From positions 372,001 through 436,000 of the forward strand of contig NZ_CP063845.1 of assembly GCF_021018745.1 (NCBI RefSeq): a DNA stretch of 64,000 nucleotides, in the 5' to 3' direction. Position numbers and translations under genes: made by a program. The notes under the pieces were generated by a model that worked only from the letters and a program-made list of their open reading frames with translations, was not told the origin of the DNA and searched no databases. This stretch comes from Gloeobacter morelensis MG652769. Its GTDB lineage: Bacteria > Cyanobacteriota > Cyanobacteriia > Gloeobacterales > Gloeobacteraceae. Below are positions 11,282-19,920 of the stretch, in pieces; position 1 is the first letter of the stretch, and each line of letters opens with the position of its first letter.

Positions 11282-11716
11282 ATGGATATTTTACTAAATA
11301 TATTGATCATTGCTGTGATTGCGGTCATCTGCCTCGCCGCCTTCAGTGGGATGGGTTCCGGTTTGGCTTTTGCAAGCCGGTGGAGCGATCTGGCAGATCG
11401 CTACCAGACCAAGCAAAAACCGCCGGATGGCTTGGCTGGATTCCAGTTCGGGATGGTCGGCTTAGTGCCCTACAACGGCCTTCTTAAAGTAGGAGTCGCC
11501 GAGGGCGGACTGTACGTGGCGTCTTCGGTATTTTTGTGGCCTTCACACCCACCCCTTTTCATTCCATGGTGCGAGATCCGCAGCGTCAAGAAAGTGGACA
11601 ACCTTCTGTATCGGGCCTACTTATTGACGGTAGGATCGCCACAGGTCGGGACGCTGCTTCTACCTCGCGGGTCACTCGCCTCAGCGAAAGAAATGTTGGA
11701 TGTGAAGCTCGAATAA
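11282..11716 (+). CDS. Unknown small membrane-anchored protein
   Basis: The 144-residue product starts MDILLNILIIAVIAVICLAAFSG, one strong transmembrane helix, followed by a soluble part with SRWSDLADRYQTK and a PH/GRAM-like strand series (GLVPYNGLLKVGVAEGGLYVA, IPWCEIRSVKKV). An upstream in-frame ATG at 11219 is possible but would put 21 polar residues before the helix. I see no catalytic motif. It is the second gene of the island between the QueD-like gene and its decayed copy. Confidence 0.65.
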   Translation: MDILLNILIIAVIAVICLAAFSGMGSGLAFASRWSDLADRYQTKQKPPDGLAGFQFGMVGLVPYNGLLKVGVAEGGLYVASSVFLWPSHPPLFIPWCEIRSVKKVDNLLYRAYLLTVGSPQVGTLLLPRGSLASAKEMLDVKLE

Positions 11717-11725
11717 GCGTCTGGG

Positions 11726-11916
11726 CAGATCATCTCTGGGCCGAATACCGGGGAGAAAGCATGCAAGCGCATCTGATCATTTGTGACCACTTCGCCGCCG
11801 TCCACCGGTTGACCTCGATGCGCTCTCGCTCGAAGAAGACACCAAAATAGAGATATATACAGATGGTGGGTTGATAGAAAAAGCCGGGGGATGAACCGCT
11901 CCCCCTGGCATCTAGC
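11726..11916 (+). pseudogene. Decayed partial copy of the QueD/PTPS gene
   Basis: Translation gives DHLWAEYRGESMQAHLIICDHFAA, which matches residues about 121-145 of the intact protein (DDLWAEYQGEGMQAYLTISEHFAA). A one-base deletion after the HRL codons then breaks the frame. After ACACCAAAATA the sequence jumps to the last codons of the parent (GGTGGGTTGATA) and continues through a diverged copy of its hairpin into 11916. About 340 bases of the parent are missing between the two matching parts. Identity is high but not complete, so the duplication is old. Confidence 0.85.
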
Positions 11917-11937
11917 TGTTGTGACACTCGGCCCGGC

Positions 11938-12555
11938 TCAGGTTCCCGTCCAGACAATCCAGCGGTTGGTGGCCCCCGGTGAATCAAAAGCTACCGGGCC
12001 ATAGCCCCACAGGTAGTCGTAGCGCGGATCGTCGTAGACCGAGTTGTAGCCGTAGATGGCGGCTGCGAAGATGTTGGGGCCGTTCGGGGCGGGCCAGCCG
12101 CCGGGGAAGGTCGCATCGGCATTGGTGCTCGGCTGCACTTCCTGGGCCGCACGGAACCAGGCGTCGATCAAGGGATAGCCCCCTTTGGCGTATTGGACAA
12201 ACTTGCGTCCCTCCTCGGTGTTGTCGTAGGTGACGGCGGCGTAACCCATCAGGCTGTGCAGACCGTCGAAGACCCCCCGCCAGCGATCGAAGACATTGCC
12301 GCCGCCGTTGAGGCTGTCATCTTGCAGCGGTCCGCACGCAGCGATCACAATCCATTCCACATCGGTGTTGCCCCACAGATCGCCGGGCGACTCCGGGGAG
12401 GCGCCCACTTCTGAAAAGTGCAAAAACGTGTCGCCGGGGGCGTTGAGTACCCAGCCGTCCGGGCTGGCGTGACCGGCGTAAAAGACGATGTCCGCCGCGT
12501 CTACAAAGCTGTCGTCATCAGCATTCCAGTCGGACTCGAAGGCGATTTGCTCAGC
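11938..12555 (-). pseudogene. 5'-truncated DUF6345-type gene
   Basis: The frame reads back from the stop at 11940-11938 to an in-frame stop at 12579-12577 with no ATG or GTG in the plausible start region; only an internal TTG at 12423 could initiate. The visible protein includes FVDAADIVFYAGHASPDGW and EWIVIAACGPLQDD, then GYAAVTYD. This resembles the caspase-like core of DUF6345 proteins, with His and Cys in the usual places (GHA, AACGP). The N-terminal part is missing, so I call it a remnant. Confidence 0.65.
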
Positions 12556-12660
12556 AGATGCTCTCGGATAAGTGGTTCAGCGAAGCCCGGGGCAGATAAG
12601 CTTCGCACTGGAGCAACTTGTGGGCACGGAGCAAAGTGGCCCGGTTTTTCCCCCTGGGAC

Positions 12661-13509
12661 TCAAAGCGCGCCAGGATCAATTCCCAAAGCACGCAGGCGC
12701 TCTGCCAAAGCAGCAGTCTTTTGTCTTTCCTGGTCGGCCTGCTGTTCAGCGTGCATGGCCCGCAGGTCCGCCTGTTGTGCCTGTTGTTCGGCCTCGGCCG
12801 CTCTTTGCCTTTGCTGCTGCGCTTCTTGCTCCACCTGCGCAACGCGCTCTTGCGCCCATTGCGCCCGCTCTTCGCTCAGCGGCAGCAGCAGTCCTTGCTG
12901 GTCGTACCAACGCAACCACGGCAGTTCCATTCCCAGGTAGCTCCCCTGCCAGATCCCCAGGGCCACTCCCAAAGGCTCGATCGCGAAATGCCCATGGGCG
13001 TTCGTCCGCGCCAAGCGATAGCGATCGATCGCCATCTGGTAAACTTCTACCCGCCCCGACGCCACCTCGTAGATGCCGTAGTACGGCGGACGGATCACCC
13101 GTTCGTAGATCCAGAACTTTCCCCTGCCGGGAGTCTTGTCGCGCTCCTCGGTGCCGTCGCCGGACACGAATTCCAGCACCAGCAACGGGGCGACGTGCTC
13201 CTGCCACATCACATAGGAGCGGCGGTACCGCCCATCGAGCAACGGCGGCACCTCGGATACATAAAACCAGTCCGGCGAGACCGCCCCGCGTTCCGGCGGT
13301 TCCGGCGGCATTGCCTGCCGCCAATAGATACCGCAATCCTGGCCGATGCAATAGTGCCCGTCCGGGTGAAGCGCATCGAGGCGTGGCTTGAGGGCGTCGG
13401 TCAGCAGCAGACTCTGGGGGTGTTCCGCGAAATTCTTCACGAAGGTACCGTCCGACTCCGGCAGTTGGGTATGGTCAGGTAAGTGCGGGTACGGGTACGG
13501 GGCCACCAT
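12661..13509 (-). CDS. Uma2-family (DUF820) nuclease-like protein with coiled-coil tail
   Basis: The 282-residue product has the PD-(D/E)xK-like Uma2 core: SPDWFYVSEVPP with its Asp, VAPLLVLEFVSGDGTEERD with its Glu, then GKFWIYERV. A charged Gln/Glu/Ala-rich coiled coil (about 200-270) follows, ending RLRALGIDPGAL. Uma2 proteins are very numerous in cyanobacteria and their role is unproven. The tail motif is shared with the protein at 50546-51271. It precedes the truncated DUF6345 gene on the same strand. Confidence 0.85.
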   Translation of the reverse strand: MVAPYPYPHLPDHTQLPESDGTFVKNFAEHPQSLLLTDALKPRLDALHPDGHYCIGQDCGIYWRQAMPPEPPERGAVSPDWFYVSEVPPLLDGRYRRSYVMWQEHVAPLLVLEFVSGDGTEERDKTPGRGKFWIYERVIRPPYYGIYEVASGRVEVYQMAIDRYRLARTNAHGHFAIEPLGVALGIWQGSYLGMELPWLRWYDQQGLLLPLSEERAQWAQERVAQVEQEAQQQRQRAAEAEQQAQQADLRAMHAEQQADQERQKTAALAERLRALGIDPGAL

Positions 13510-13613
13510 CGCTCAACTCCCCAGCAATGCAGCTAAAAGACGGGCGTCCACAAATTCTGAGGGCCTACCGCCCCATCTTGGCATACGCACCTCCCCCAAT
13601 CACCAAAGCGCTC

Positions 13614-14909
13614 CTATCGGCCGCGCACAGCCGTGTCCAGCAGATAGCTCGGCAACGGCGAAGCTTCGCGCCGGGCGGGTTGGGAGGTGGGCCGTGGGGC
13701 GCGCGCTGCCGGACGGGGCGGTGGTGCTGCCGGACGGCGGCGCACGAAGCGCACCGCCGGGGCCAGGTTCATTTCGCAGGCGGCCCGGATGAGCAGACCG
13801 CAACAGAGCAGGCTGGCGATCAAACCGCTGCCACCGTAGCTGACGAGCGGCAGGGGCATGCCCTTGGGCGGCACCGCACCCGTGACCACGGCGATGTGAA
13901 AGAAGGCCTGGGTGACCAACAGCAGCGTCGCCCCGGCAGCGATCAATCGGCGCGTCGGTTCGGCGCAGCGCACCGCCACCCGCAAGCCCACGACCAGAAA
14001 GAGCAACAAAAAGAGCACAAAGGCGGCGGCACCTACCAATCCGAACTCCTCGCAAAAGACCGCGAAGATAAAGTCGGAGTAGGGGTAAGGCAAGAACGCC
14101 GATTTTTGAGCAGACAGACCAAACCCGGTACCCTGCAGACCGCCGGAGCCGACCGCAAGCAGACTCTGTACCAGTTGGTAACCTTCGCCCCGGGCCACCT
14201 CCCACGGGTCGAGAAAGGCGGTCACTCGACCCATCTGGTAGGCCGTGGTGCTCACCTTCCAGGCGGCAACCGCGCCCCCTGCCGCCAATACCGCGACCAA
14301 ACCGCCCAGGGGCAGGCCCCCCGCAAAGCCCATCAGCCAGAGAGTTACACCAATCAGGGCAGCAGTTCCGAGGTCCGGCTGAATCAGCACGCCTCCCACC
14401 GTTAGGCCCGCACCCGCCAGACCGAGCACGCGCGTAAAATTCGGCAGCCGTCGCCAATTGGCAATCAGTGGAGCCGCCAATAAGATGACGCAGGGCTTAA
14501 TCAGTTCAGAAGGTTGCAGCGAAAAAGGCCCCAGCTGAATCCAGCGGCGCGCCCCGTTCAGCTCGACGCCGATGCCCGGAATTTTGACCAGAAACACCAT
14601 TGCCAGCAATACCCCGAACACCGGCAAGGCCACGGCAAACAGCCGGTCGATGCGCGTTCGGCACAGCCAGAACATCAGCGCCAACCCCACCGCCGCCGTG
14701 AGCGCCTGGCGCGTAAAAAAGCGCAGTCCGTCCTCGTACTGCAACTCGCCTACCGGCAAGGAAGCCGAAAAGAGCACCAGCAGTCCCAAGGCGAGCCAGC
14801 AGAGGGTGAGCACGACCAACAGGCGCGCCTCGGGTACCCAGTCGTTCAGGCTAGTTTCGCCGGGGCGCTCCCGCAAAGGAGCCTGCAGTCTTTCGAGAAG
14901 CGTAGGCAT
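13614..14909 (-). CDS. ftsW: FtsW/RodA-family peptidoglycan polymerase, probably FtsW
   Basis: The 431-residue SEDS-family membrane protein polymerises lipid II at the division site (FtsW) or along the wall (RodA). Family motifs are NGARRWIQLGPFSLQPSELIK and, near the C-terminus, PPKGMPLPLVSYGGSGL. About ten transmembrane segments are visible. It ends in a 50-residue Pro/Arg/Ala-rich cytoplasmic tail (RRRPAAPPPRPAARAPR), longer than usual. FtsW is preferred over RodA from the motif spelling, with moderate certainty. Confidence 0.88.
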   Translation of the reverse strand: MPTLLERLQAPLRERPGETSLNDWVPEARLLVVLTLCWLALGLLVLFSASLPVGELQYEDGLRFFTRQALTAAVGLALMFWLCRTRIDRLFAVALPVFGVLLAMVFLVKIPGIGVELNGARRWIQLGPFSLQPSELIKPCVILLAAPLIANWRRLPNFTRVLGLAGAGLTVGGVLIQPDLGTAALIGVTLWLMGFAGGLPLGGLVAVLAAGGAVAAWKVSTTAYQMGRVTAFLDPWEVARGEGYQLVQSLLAVGSGGLQGTGFGLSAQKSAFLPYPYSDFIFAVFCEEFGLVGAAAFVLFLLLFLVVGLRVAVRCAEPTRRLIAAGATLLLVTQAFFHIAVVTGAVPPKGMPLPLVSYGGSGLIASLLCCGLLIRAACEMNLAPAVRFVRRRPAAPPPRPAARAPRPTSQPARREASPLPSYLLDTAVRGR

Positions 14910-14973
14910 GGCGGCAAGAGGAATTTTTCCGCCAGTTTACCCGAAAGATGGGACCAAATTGGCACATATGGGG

Positions 14974-16680
14974 TCAATTTCCCTCACAGGCACCAGGTTT
15001 TGAGTATCTGAGCTTCGAGCGCGGCGGGATGTCGTAGAGCCTGTAGATACCGGAAGTAAAAATAATCGGAAAATCGTCGAGGATCATCCAGTGCTCGCAC
15101 AGTCGCCCTCGGGTAGTCACCAGCAGCATGCGCCGGTCCTGGGCCATCTGATAGCGCACTTCGGGGCTTTTTTGGTAGACAGGAATGCGGTTGAGGCCCG
15201 AGTAAAAGTTGAGGCTGGGGGCGTAGACCCCCAGGGCGGCGGTCAAATCGCCGGGGCGAGCTTCGGTGCGCAGCCGGTCGGCCATAGCAAGTAGCGGCCT
15301 GTGCACCTGCGGTTCGAGCACGGGCATCAGGCCGCCAATCAAAGCCGGAAAGATAAGACTGTAGGCGAGCAGACAGGCAGTCCAAGCCCAATCGAGCCGG
15401 GGCTTGACGGCGGCAACCGCAACAGCGGTGGCGGTAATCAGAGCAATGGCGGTGAGTATCCAGGGCAGGCCGGTCGCTTCGATGCTCGAACGCAACTCGG
15501 GCAGGGACGGGTCGTCGATGAAGCGCAGCGCAAAAGCAAAAGCCCCCGCAAGCAGCAGCATGCCAAGAGCTACCCCCCCCAGGCCGATGCGCAACAGGAG
15601 CTTCGCAGCGCCCGCGCGCCCCTCCCAAACCAATGCGCACAGCAACGCCAGAGCCGGTAGGCCCGGCAGGATGTAATGCGGCAGCTTCGTGGAGGCCACA
15701 CTCACAAACACCAGCACCACGGCGAACCAGAGGGCCAAAAACAACGGCAACTGCGCCTGGGGCGAGCGAGAAGCCCAGAAGCGACAGCCCAACCAGTCGC
15801 AGCGCACCAGCCGGGGCAAGGTGGTCGGCAGCAGTACGATCCACGGGAAAAAGCCCGCCGGGGTGACCAGTAAGTAGTAGTACCAGGGACCAGGCTGATT
15901 GTCGACGACATTCAAAAAGCGATTGAGGTTGTGGTGGAAAAAAAACGTCTGCAAAAACTGGATACCGTTGGCCTGGGTGACCAGAACATACCAGGGCAGC
16001 GTCAATACGGCAAAAATCGCGACCGCGCTCACCCAGGGGATCTCCCCGAGCCGGCGCCACTGGCCGGTCCACAACAAAAAAATCAGCACGATGAGGCCAG
16101 GGAGCAAAAGCCCGATGGGACCTTTGATGAGCACCGCCCCAGCCACCGCCGCAAAGCCCAGCCGGTAACCCCAGGGGTGTCTGCCGCTGTAGGACCAGTA
16201 CCAGCCGAACAAGGCCGCCGCCATGAAGCAGGTGAGACCCATGTCGGTGACCCCGGTGCGCCCGAGGGCCAGAAACAACGGGTTGGCCGCCAGGATCGTC
16301 CCGGCCAGAAGCGCCACGCGGGGGCCATGGAGCCGCAGGGCAAAGGCGTAGGTGGCCAGCACCAGCACCGTCGCAAACAGGGCCGAGGGCAGGCGCACAG
16401 CCCACTCGCCCACTCCCAGAACGCCGAAACCCATCGCCATCAGCCAGTACAGCAAAACCGGCTTGTCGAAGTAGCGGATGCCGTTAAAGACCGGCGTCAC
16501 CCAATCGCCGGTCACGAACATCTGCCGGGCCACCTCCGCCGTCTCCGTTTCGGTGCGATCGAACAGGGTGTAGCCGTCCAGCCGCCAGAAATAAAAGGCC
16601 AGGCACAACACCAAAAGACCCGCCACCGGAAAAACAATCGCACCGGGGACGAACTTGGGAGGAGATTTGGCGGCTGACAT
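14974..16680 (-). CDS. ArnT/GT39-like membrane glycosyltransferase
   Basis: The roughly 568-residue polytopic protein has the PMT_2/ArnT N-terminal pattern: FDRTETETAEVARQMFVTGDW, followed by NGIRYFDKPVLLYWLMA. At least ten hydrophobic segments follow. Such enzymes use polyprenyl-phosphate sugars to modify lipids or proteins on the outer face of the membrane. Acceptor and donor are unknown here. Start: the ATG at 16680 sits just before the first membrane segment. A longer frame up to 16851 adds 57 unlikely residues. Confidence 0.82.
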   Translation of the reverse strand: MSAAKSPPKFVPGAIVFPVAGLLVLCLAFYFWRLDGYTLFDRTETETAEVARQMFVTGDWVTPVFNGIRYFDKPVLLYWLMAMGFGVLGVGEWAVRLPSALFATVLVLATYAFALRLHGPRVALLAGTILAANPLFLALGRTGVTDMGLTCFMAAALFGWYWSYSGRHPWGYRLGFAAVAGAVLIKGPIGLLLPGLIVLIFLLWTGQWRRLGEIPWVSAVAIFAVLTLPWYVLVTQANGIQFLQTFFFHHNLNRFLNVVDNQPGPWYYYLLVTPAGFFPWIVLLPTTLPRLVRCDWLGCRFWASRSPQAQLPLFLALWFAVVLVFVSVASTKLPHYILPGLPALALLCALVWEGRAGAAKLLLRIGLGGVALGMLLLAGAFAFALRFIDDPSLPELRSSIEATGLPWILTAIALITATAVAVAAVKPRLDWAWTACLLAYSLIFPALIGGLMPVLEPQVHRPLLAMADRLRTEARPGDLTAALGVYAPSLNFYSGLNRIPVYQKSPEVRYQMAQDRRMLLVTTRGRLCEHWMILDDFPIIFTSGIYRLYDIPPRSKLRYSKPGACEGN

Positions 16681-16869
16681 AGTTGGCTGGTGGTACCCCA
16701 TCGGCCTCTGCGTGGCTACTGTAGCAGGATCGCTCTGCCATCGGTAGGCATCCCTCCCTGGGCAGGGGCTTTTGGTATCCACGCTGGATTTTTGTATGCT
16801 CAAATACATAAACAAATATTCGCACCGCTGGCGAGGGGAAGGTGCTGGCAAACTCGGGGATCATGGGGC

Positions 16870-17283
16870 ATGCTGGTAATGGAAATTTGCTCAGGCAAAA
16901 ACATGCTCCCCATCGACCTTGCGCGCTTGACGCGACTTGCTCGCCGCATCAAAGGTTGTTTTTCTCTGGTGCGCTTCGCCCGCTGCCCCGAGAAAAAGGC
17001 ATGTCTACTTTTCAACGGCCGCTACCCCGTGCACGTGGTCAGTACCGAGGCGCAGTACCAGCACTGTGAACTGCACGGCATCCCGGTTTTGCGCGCACCC
17101 TTGCCCGAGAGCGACGACGCGCTGTTGCGGGAACTGGCAACTGCCCTGGCGGTCGTGCGCGAAAATGGGCACCAGCCGGTCGGTTTTTCTGAAGACGATC
17201 TGCCGGATCAAAGCGGTTACGATCTAGCCCAGGAGCTGGCCAGCCGCATTGAAGGCCACAACTGTCAAGGAAGCAACTGTTAG
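16870..17283 (+). CDS. Unknown small protein
   Basis: The 137-residue product starts MLVMEICSGKNMLPIDLARLTRLARRIKG and continues with a mixed alpha/beta pattern (ACLLFNGRYPVHVVSTEAQYQHCELHGIPV). I find no catalytic motif, signal peptide or membrane span. It contains seven cysteines, one at the very C-terminus. It is divergent from the glycosyltransferase and precedes the sigma factor. A second ATG three codons in is equally possible. Confidence 0.6.
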   Translation: MLVMEICSGKNMLPIDLARLTRLARRIKGCFSLVRFARCPEKKACLLFNGRYPVHVVSTEAQYQHCELHGIPVLRAPLPESDDALLRELATALAVVRENGHQPVGFSEDDLPDQSGYDLAQELASRIEGHNCQGSNC

Positions 17284-17347
17284 CATCGCTGTGTGAACCT
17301 GTCTGTTCACCCGGGCGTCAATGGGTGTACAAAGCGAGAGAGGTTCG

Positions 17348-17911
17348 ATGCGTGTGGGCGTTGCTGTGACCCAGGTGAGCGACGAGCAACTGGTCTGGCG
17401 GGCGAGTCGCTCCGACGGCCAGGCGTTTCGGGAGCTTTACCGGCGCTATGTCTCGAAGGTGCGCGGCCTGCTCTATCAGATGATGAGCGACATCGAAAGC
17501 CTAGATGATCTTACCCAGGAAGTTTTCGTCAAGGTCTTCAAGGCGTTGCCGGGTTTTCGGGGGGATGCCCAGTTTTCGACGTGGTTGTTCCGCATCGCCG
17601 TCAACTGCTGCCAGGACGCCCGCCGCCGCCGCGCTCGCCGGCCGATGGCCGTTCCCATCGACAATCTACCGCTCGCCGCGCGCGGCGAGGACCCGCTCGG
17701 GCGCCTCGACCGCGAGCAGCTTGTGTCGCAGGCGCTCGCCACGCTCAAGGAGGAGCACCGCGACGTGGTGATTTTGCACGACTTGCACGATCGCCCGCAG
17801 GATGAAATTGCCAAACTGTTGAACGTGCCCGTCGGCACAGTCAAATCGCGGTTGTTCTACGCGCGCCGCCAGTTGCGCGAATGGTTCTACGCCCGGGGGA
17901 TCGAGCTATGA
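17348..17911 (+). CDS. ECF-type RNA polymerase sigma factor
   Basis: The 187-residue product has sigma region 2 (AFRELYRRYVSKVRGLL, LDDLTQEVFVKVFKAL, FSTWLFRIAVN) and region 4 (LKEEHRDVVILHDLHD, DEIAKLLNVPVGTVKSRLFYARRQLRE), without region 3. It should direct RNA polymerase to envelope-stress or similar promoters. An ATG at 17348 was chosen; an upstream ATG at 17321 is possible. Its TGA stop overlaps the ATG of the next gene, so the two are coupled, as for a sigma/anti-sigma pair. Confidence 0.92.
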   Translation: MRVGVAVTQVSDEQLVWRASRSDGQAFRELYRRYVSKVRGLLYQMMSDIESLDDLTQEVFVKVFKALPGFRGDAQFSTWLFRIAVNCCQDARRRRARRPMAVPIDNLPLAARGEDPLGRLDREQLVSQALATLKEEHRDVVILHDLHDRPQDEIAKLLNVPVGTVKSRLFYARRQLREWFYARGIEL

Positions 17912-18228
17912 GTGACCCGTTACAAGAGTTTTTGCGCCGCAACGCTCCCGAGCCCCCCGCCCCAACAAGGGATCTCGAGGAGCGCATCCTCGAAGCCACC
18001 CTGGCACCCACCCCGGCTCTGCCCCGGACGAGCCGCCGTCCACCGGCACTGGTAGCGGCGGCGAGTCTGACGCTGTTGCTTTTGGGCGGCCTCGGCCTCT
18101 GGCAGCAGCAGCAGTCGGGCGATCTCAAGGGCGAGCCGCCCTTCGAGACCGCCGGCTTGAATATTCGTGAACCCGATACGTTCTTTGCCGTCGACCCCCA
18201 GACCGATCTCTACGATGTGCGCTTCTAG
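17908..18228 (+). CDS. Small single-span protein, probable anti-sigma factor
   Basis: The 106-residue product begins MSDPLQEFLRRNAPEPPAP and has a membrane helix near 47-64 (ALVAAASLTLLLLGGLGLW), then a short extracytoplasmic tail. The topology, small size and ATGA overlap with the sigma gene suggest an anti-sigma factor. No zinc-binding anti-sigma (ZAS) motif is present and the cytoplasmic part is short. The role is inferred from position. Confidence 0.6.
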   Translation: MSDPLQEFLRRNAPEPPAPTRDLEERILEATLAPTPALPRTSRRPPALVAAASLTLLLLGGLGLWQQQQSGDLKGEPPFETAGLNIREPDTFFAVDPQTDLYDVRF

Positions 18229-18652
18229 AGTCCTGCCGCCGCTGTCCATCTTGCTGCTGGGTTTGCTGTTGGGAGCGGCGGGCACCCTCGCCGAGCCGGT
18301 CGCCGAATCGCTCGATCTGCGCGGGTTGGGGCTGAGCCCCGAGCAACGCAGCCGCATCCAGGATCTGCGCCGCGAGGACCAGCAGCAGGCGGTCCCTTTG
18401 CGCGACAACCTCAACAGCGAACAGCAGCAATTGCGCACGCTCTACACCAGCGACGCCCCCGACGACCAGTTGCGCTCCCAGTACGACCGCATGCAGGTCT
18501 ACCGCCAAAGGCTCGATCGCCAGCGCTTCGAGAATCTGCTGCGCATCCGCTCCGTCCTCACCCCAGGCCAGCGCACCCAGTTGCGCGCCCGCTTCGTGGA
18601 GCGCGCCGGTCGTGGCGGCGGCCGCGGCGGCGGTCCCCTGGGCCAACCCTGA
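18215..18652 (+). CDS. Spy/CpxP-like exported protein
   Basis: The 145-residue product has a signal peptide (VLPPLSILLLGLLLGAAGTLA) and two LTxxQ-like repeats: LSPEQRSRIQDLRRE near 36 and LTPGQRTQLRARF near 115. This is the signature of the periplasmic Spy/CpxP/ZraP chaperone and metal-sensor family. It starts inside the last codons of the preceding gene (14-base overlap). It ends in a Gly/Arg-rich tail (RGGGRGGG). Together the three genes look like a sigma/anti-sigma/periplasmic-sensor operon. Confidence 0.75.
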   Translation: MCASRVLPPLSILLLGLLLGAAGTLAEPVAESLDLRGLGLSPEQRSRIQDLRREDQQQAVPLRDNLNSEQQQLRTLYTSDAPDDQLRSQYDRMQVYRQRLDRQRFENLLRIRSVLTPGQRTQLRARFVERAGRGGGRGGGPLGQP

Positions 18653-18679
18653 AGGCCGGGCGGGTTAAGATCCGTTCTT

Positions 18680-19741
18680 ATGAGCACGCCCACTGATGAA
18701 CGCGACTTTTTGACCGACAGCTACGACTACGCGCTGCCGGAGCGTTGCATCGCCCAGCGGCCCGCCGAGCCGCGCGACCATTCGCGGCTATTGGTGGTGG
18801 ATGGGGAGGCCCACACCCACCGCTACTTTTACGACCTGCCGGGGTTGCTGCGGCCCGGAGATCTGCTGGTACTCAACGATACCCGCGTGATCCCCGCTCG
18901 CTTGTTCGGCAGCAAGGCGAGCGGCGGCCGGGTGGAGGTGCTGCTGCTGGAGCCGCGCGCCCCCCGCGAATGGCTGTGCCTGGTCAAACCGGCCCGGCGG
19001 CTTGCCGTCGGCGCCCGCATCGACTTTGACGGCGTGCTTGCCGCCCAGGTCACGGAGCTGGACGCCGAGACGGGCGGGCGCTGGCTGCGCTTTGAGGGCG
19101 AGGAAGACTTCGAGGTGGCCCTGGAGCGCGTCGGTCACACGCCCCTGCCCCCTTATCTAAGAGCGAGCCGCGCCCGCGACGAGCGCTACCAGACCCTCTG
19201 GGCAAGCCGGCCGGGAGCGGTGGCCGCCCCGACAGCAGGACTGCACTTCAGCCGGGAGTTGCTCGCCCGTCTGGCCGAGCGGGGCATCGAGCGGGCGACG
19301 GTTACCCTGCATGTCGGACTAGGTACCTTCCGCCCCGTACAGTCCGTTTCCGTCCATACCCATCGGATGCACCGCGAGTGGTACGAGATTCCCGAGGAGA
19401 CCGCCCTCGCCATCGAGCGCACCCGGTCACGGGGTGGGCGGGTGCTGGCCGTGGGCACCACCAGTGCCCGCGCCCTCGAAAGTGCGGCGCAGCCGAACGG
19501 TTTGCCGACTATCGGCCCGGGCCGCTCGGAGTTATTTATCTACCCGGGCTACCGCTGGCGGGTGGTGGAGGGGCTGATCACCAACTTCCACCTGCCCAGG
19601 TCCAGTTTGTTGATGCTGGTCAGCAGCCTGGTGGGCCGGGAGCGGCTGCTGGCACTCTATCGAGAGGCCATCGACAAGGGCTACCGGTTCTATTCATTCG
19701 GGGATGCGATGGTGATTTTGCCGGGCGCCTCAACGGTGTGA
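18680..19741 (+). CDS. queA: S-adenosylmethionine:tRNA ribosyltransferase-isomerase QueA
   Basis: The 353-residue product transfers the ribose of SAM to 7-aminomethyl-7-deazaguanine at tRNA position 34, making epoxyqueuosine. Family motifs are YALPERCIAQRPAEPRDHSRLL, LVLNDTRVIPARLFG, TAGLHFSRELL, LHVGLGTFRPV, and NFHLPRSSLLMLVS. Length is as expected. It lies 27 bases downstream of the Spy-like gene on the same strand. Confidence 0.96.
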   Translation: MSTPTDERDFLTDSYDYALPERCIAQRPAEPRDHSRLLVVDGEAHTHRYFYDLPGLLRPGDLLVLNDTRVIPARLFGSKASGGRVEVLLLEPRAPREWLCLVKPARRLAVGARIDFDGVLAAQVTELDAETGGRWLRFEGEEDFEVALERVGHTPLPPYLRASRARDERYQTLWASRPGAVAAPTAGLHFSRELLARLAERGIERATVTLHVGLGTFRPVQSVSVHTHRMHREWYEIPEETALAIERTRSRGGRVLAVGTTSARALESAAQPNGLPTIGPGRSELFIYPGYRWRVVEGLITNFHLPRSSLLMLVSSLVGRERLLALYREAIDKGYRFYSFGDAMVILPGASTV

Positions 19742-19920
19742 GCATTCGCATCGACGGCGATACAGGCCGGGCGGATATTTGATTTTTATGCAGCTGGAGC
19801 TGTTGTGGCCTGCTTGGCGGGCAAAGCGTGCATAACATTCTTGATCTCGATCTAGAAAAAACCGGTAACTCGAAGCCTATCGGAATTGCATTGAGCAGCC
19901 CCTCAACAAGTGGAAAAGCT

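Noticed and set aside
12501-12842. Minus-strand open frame of 113 codons beside the DUF6345 remnant
   Set aside because: It overlaps the end of the Uma2 gene in another frame and has low-complexity, Arg-rich content typical of a shadow frame.
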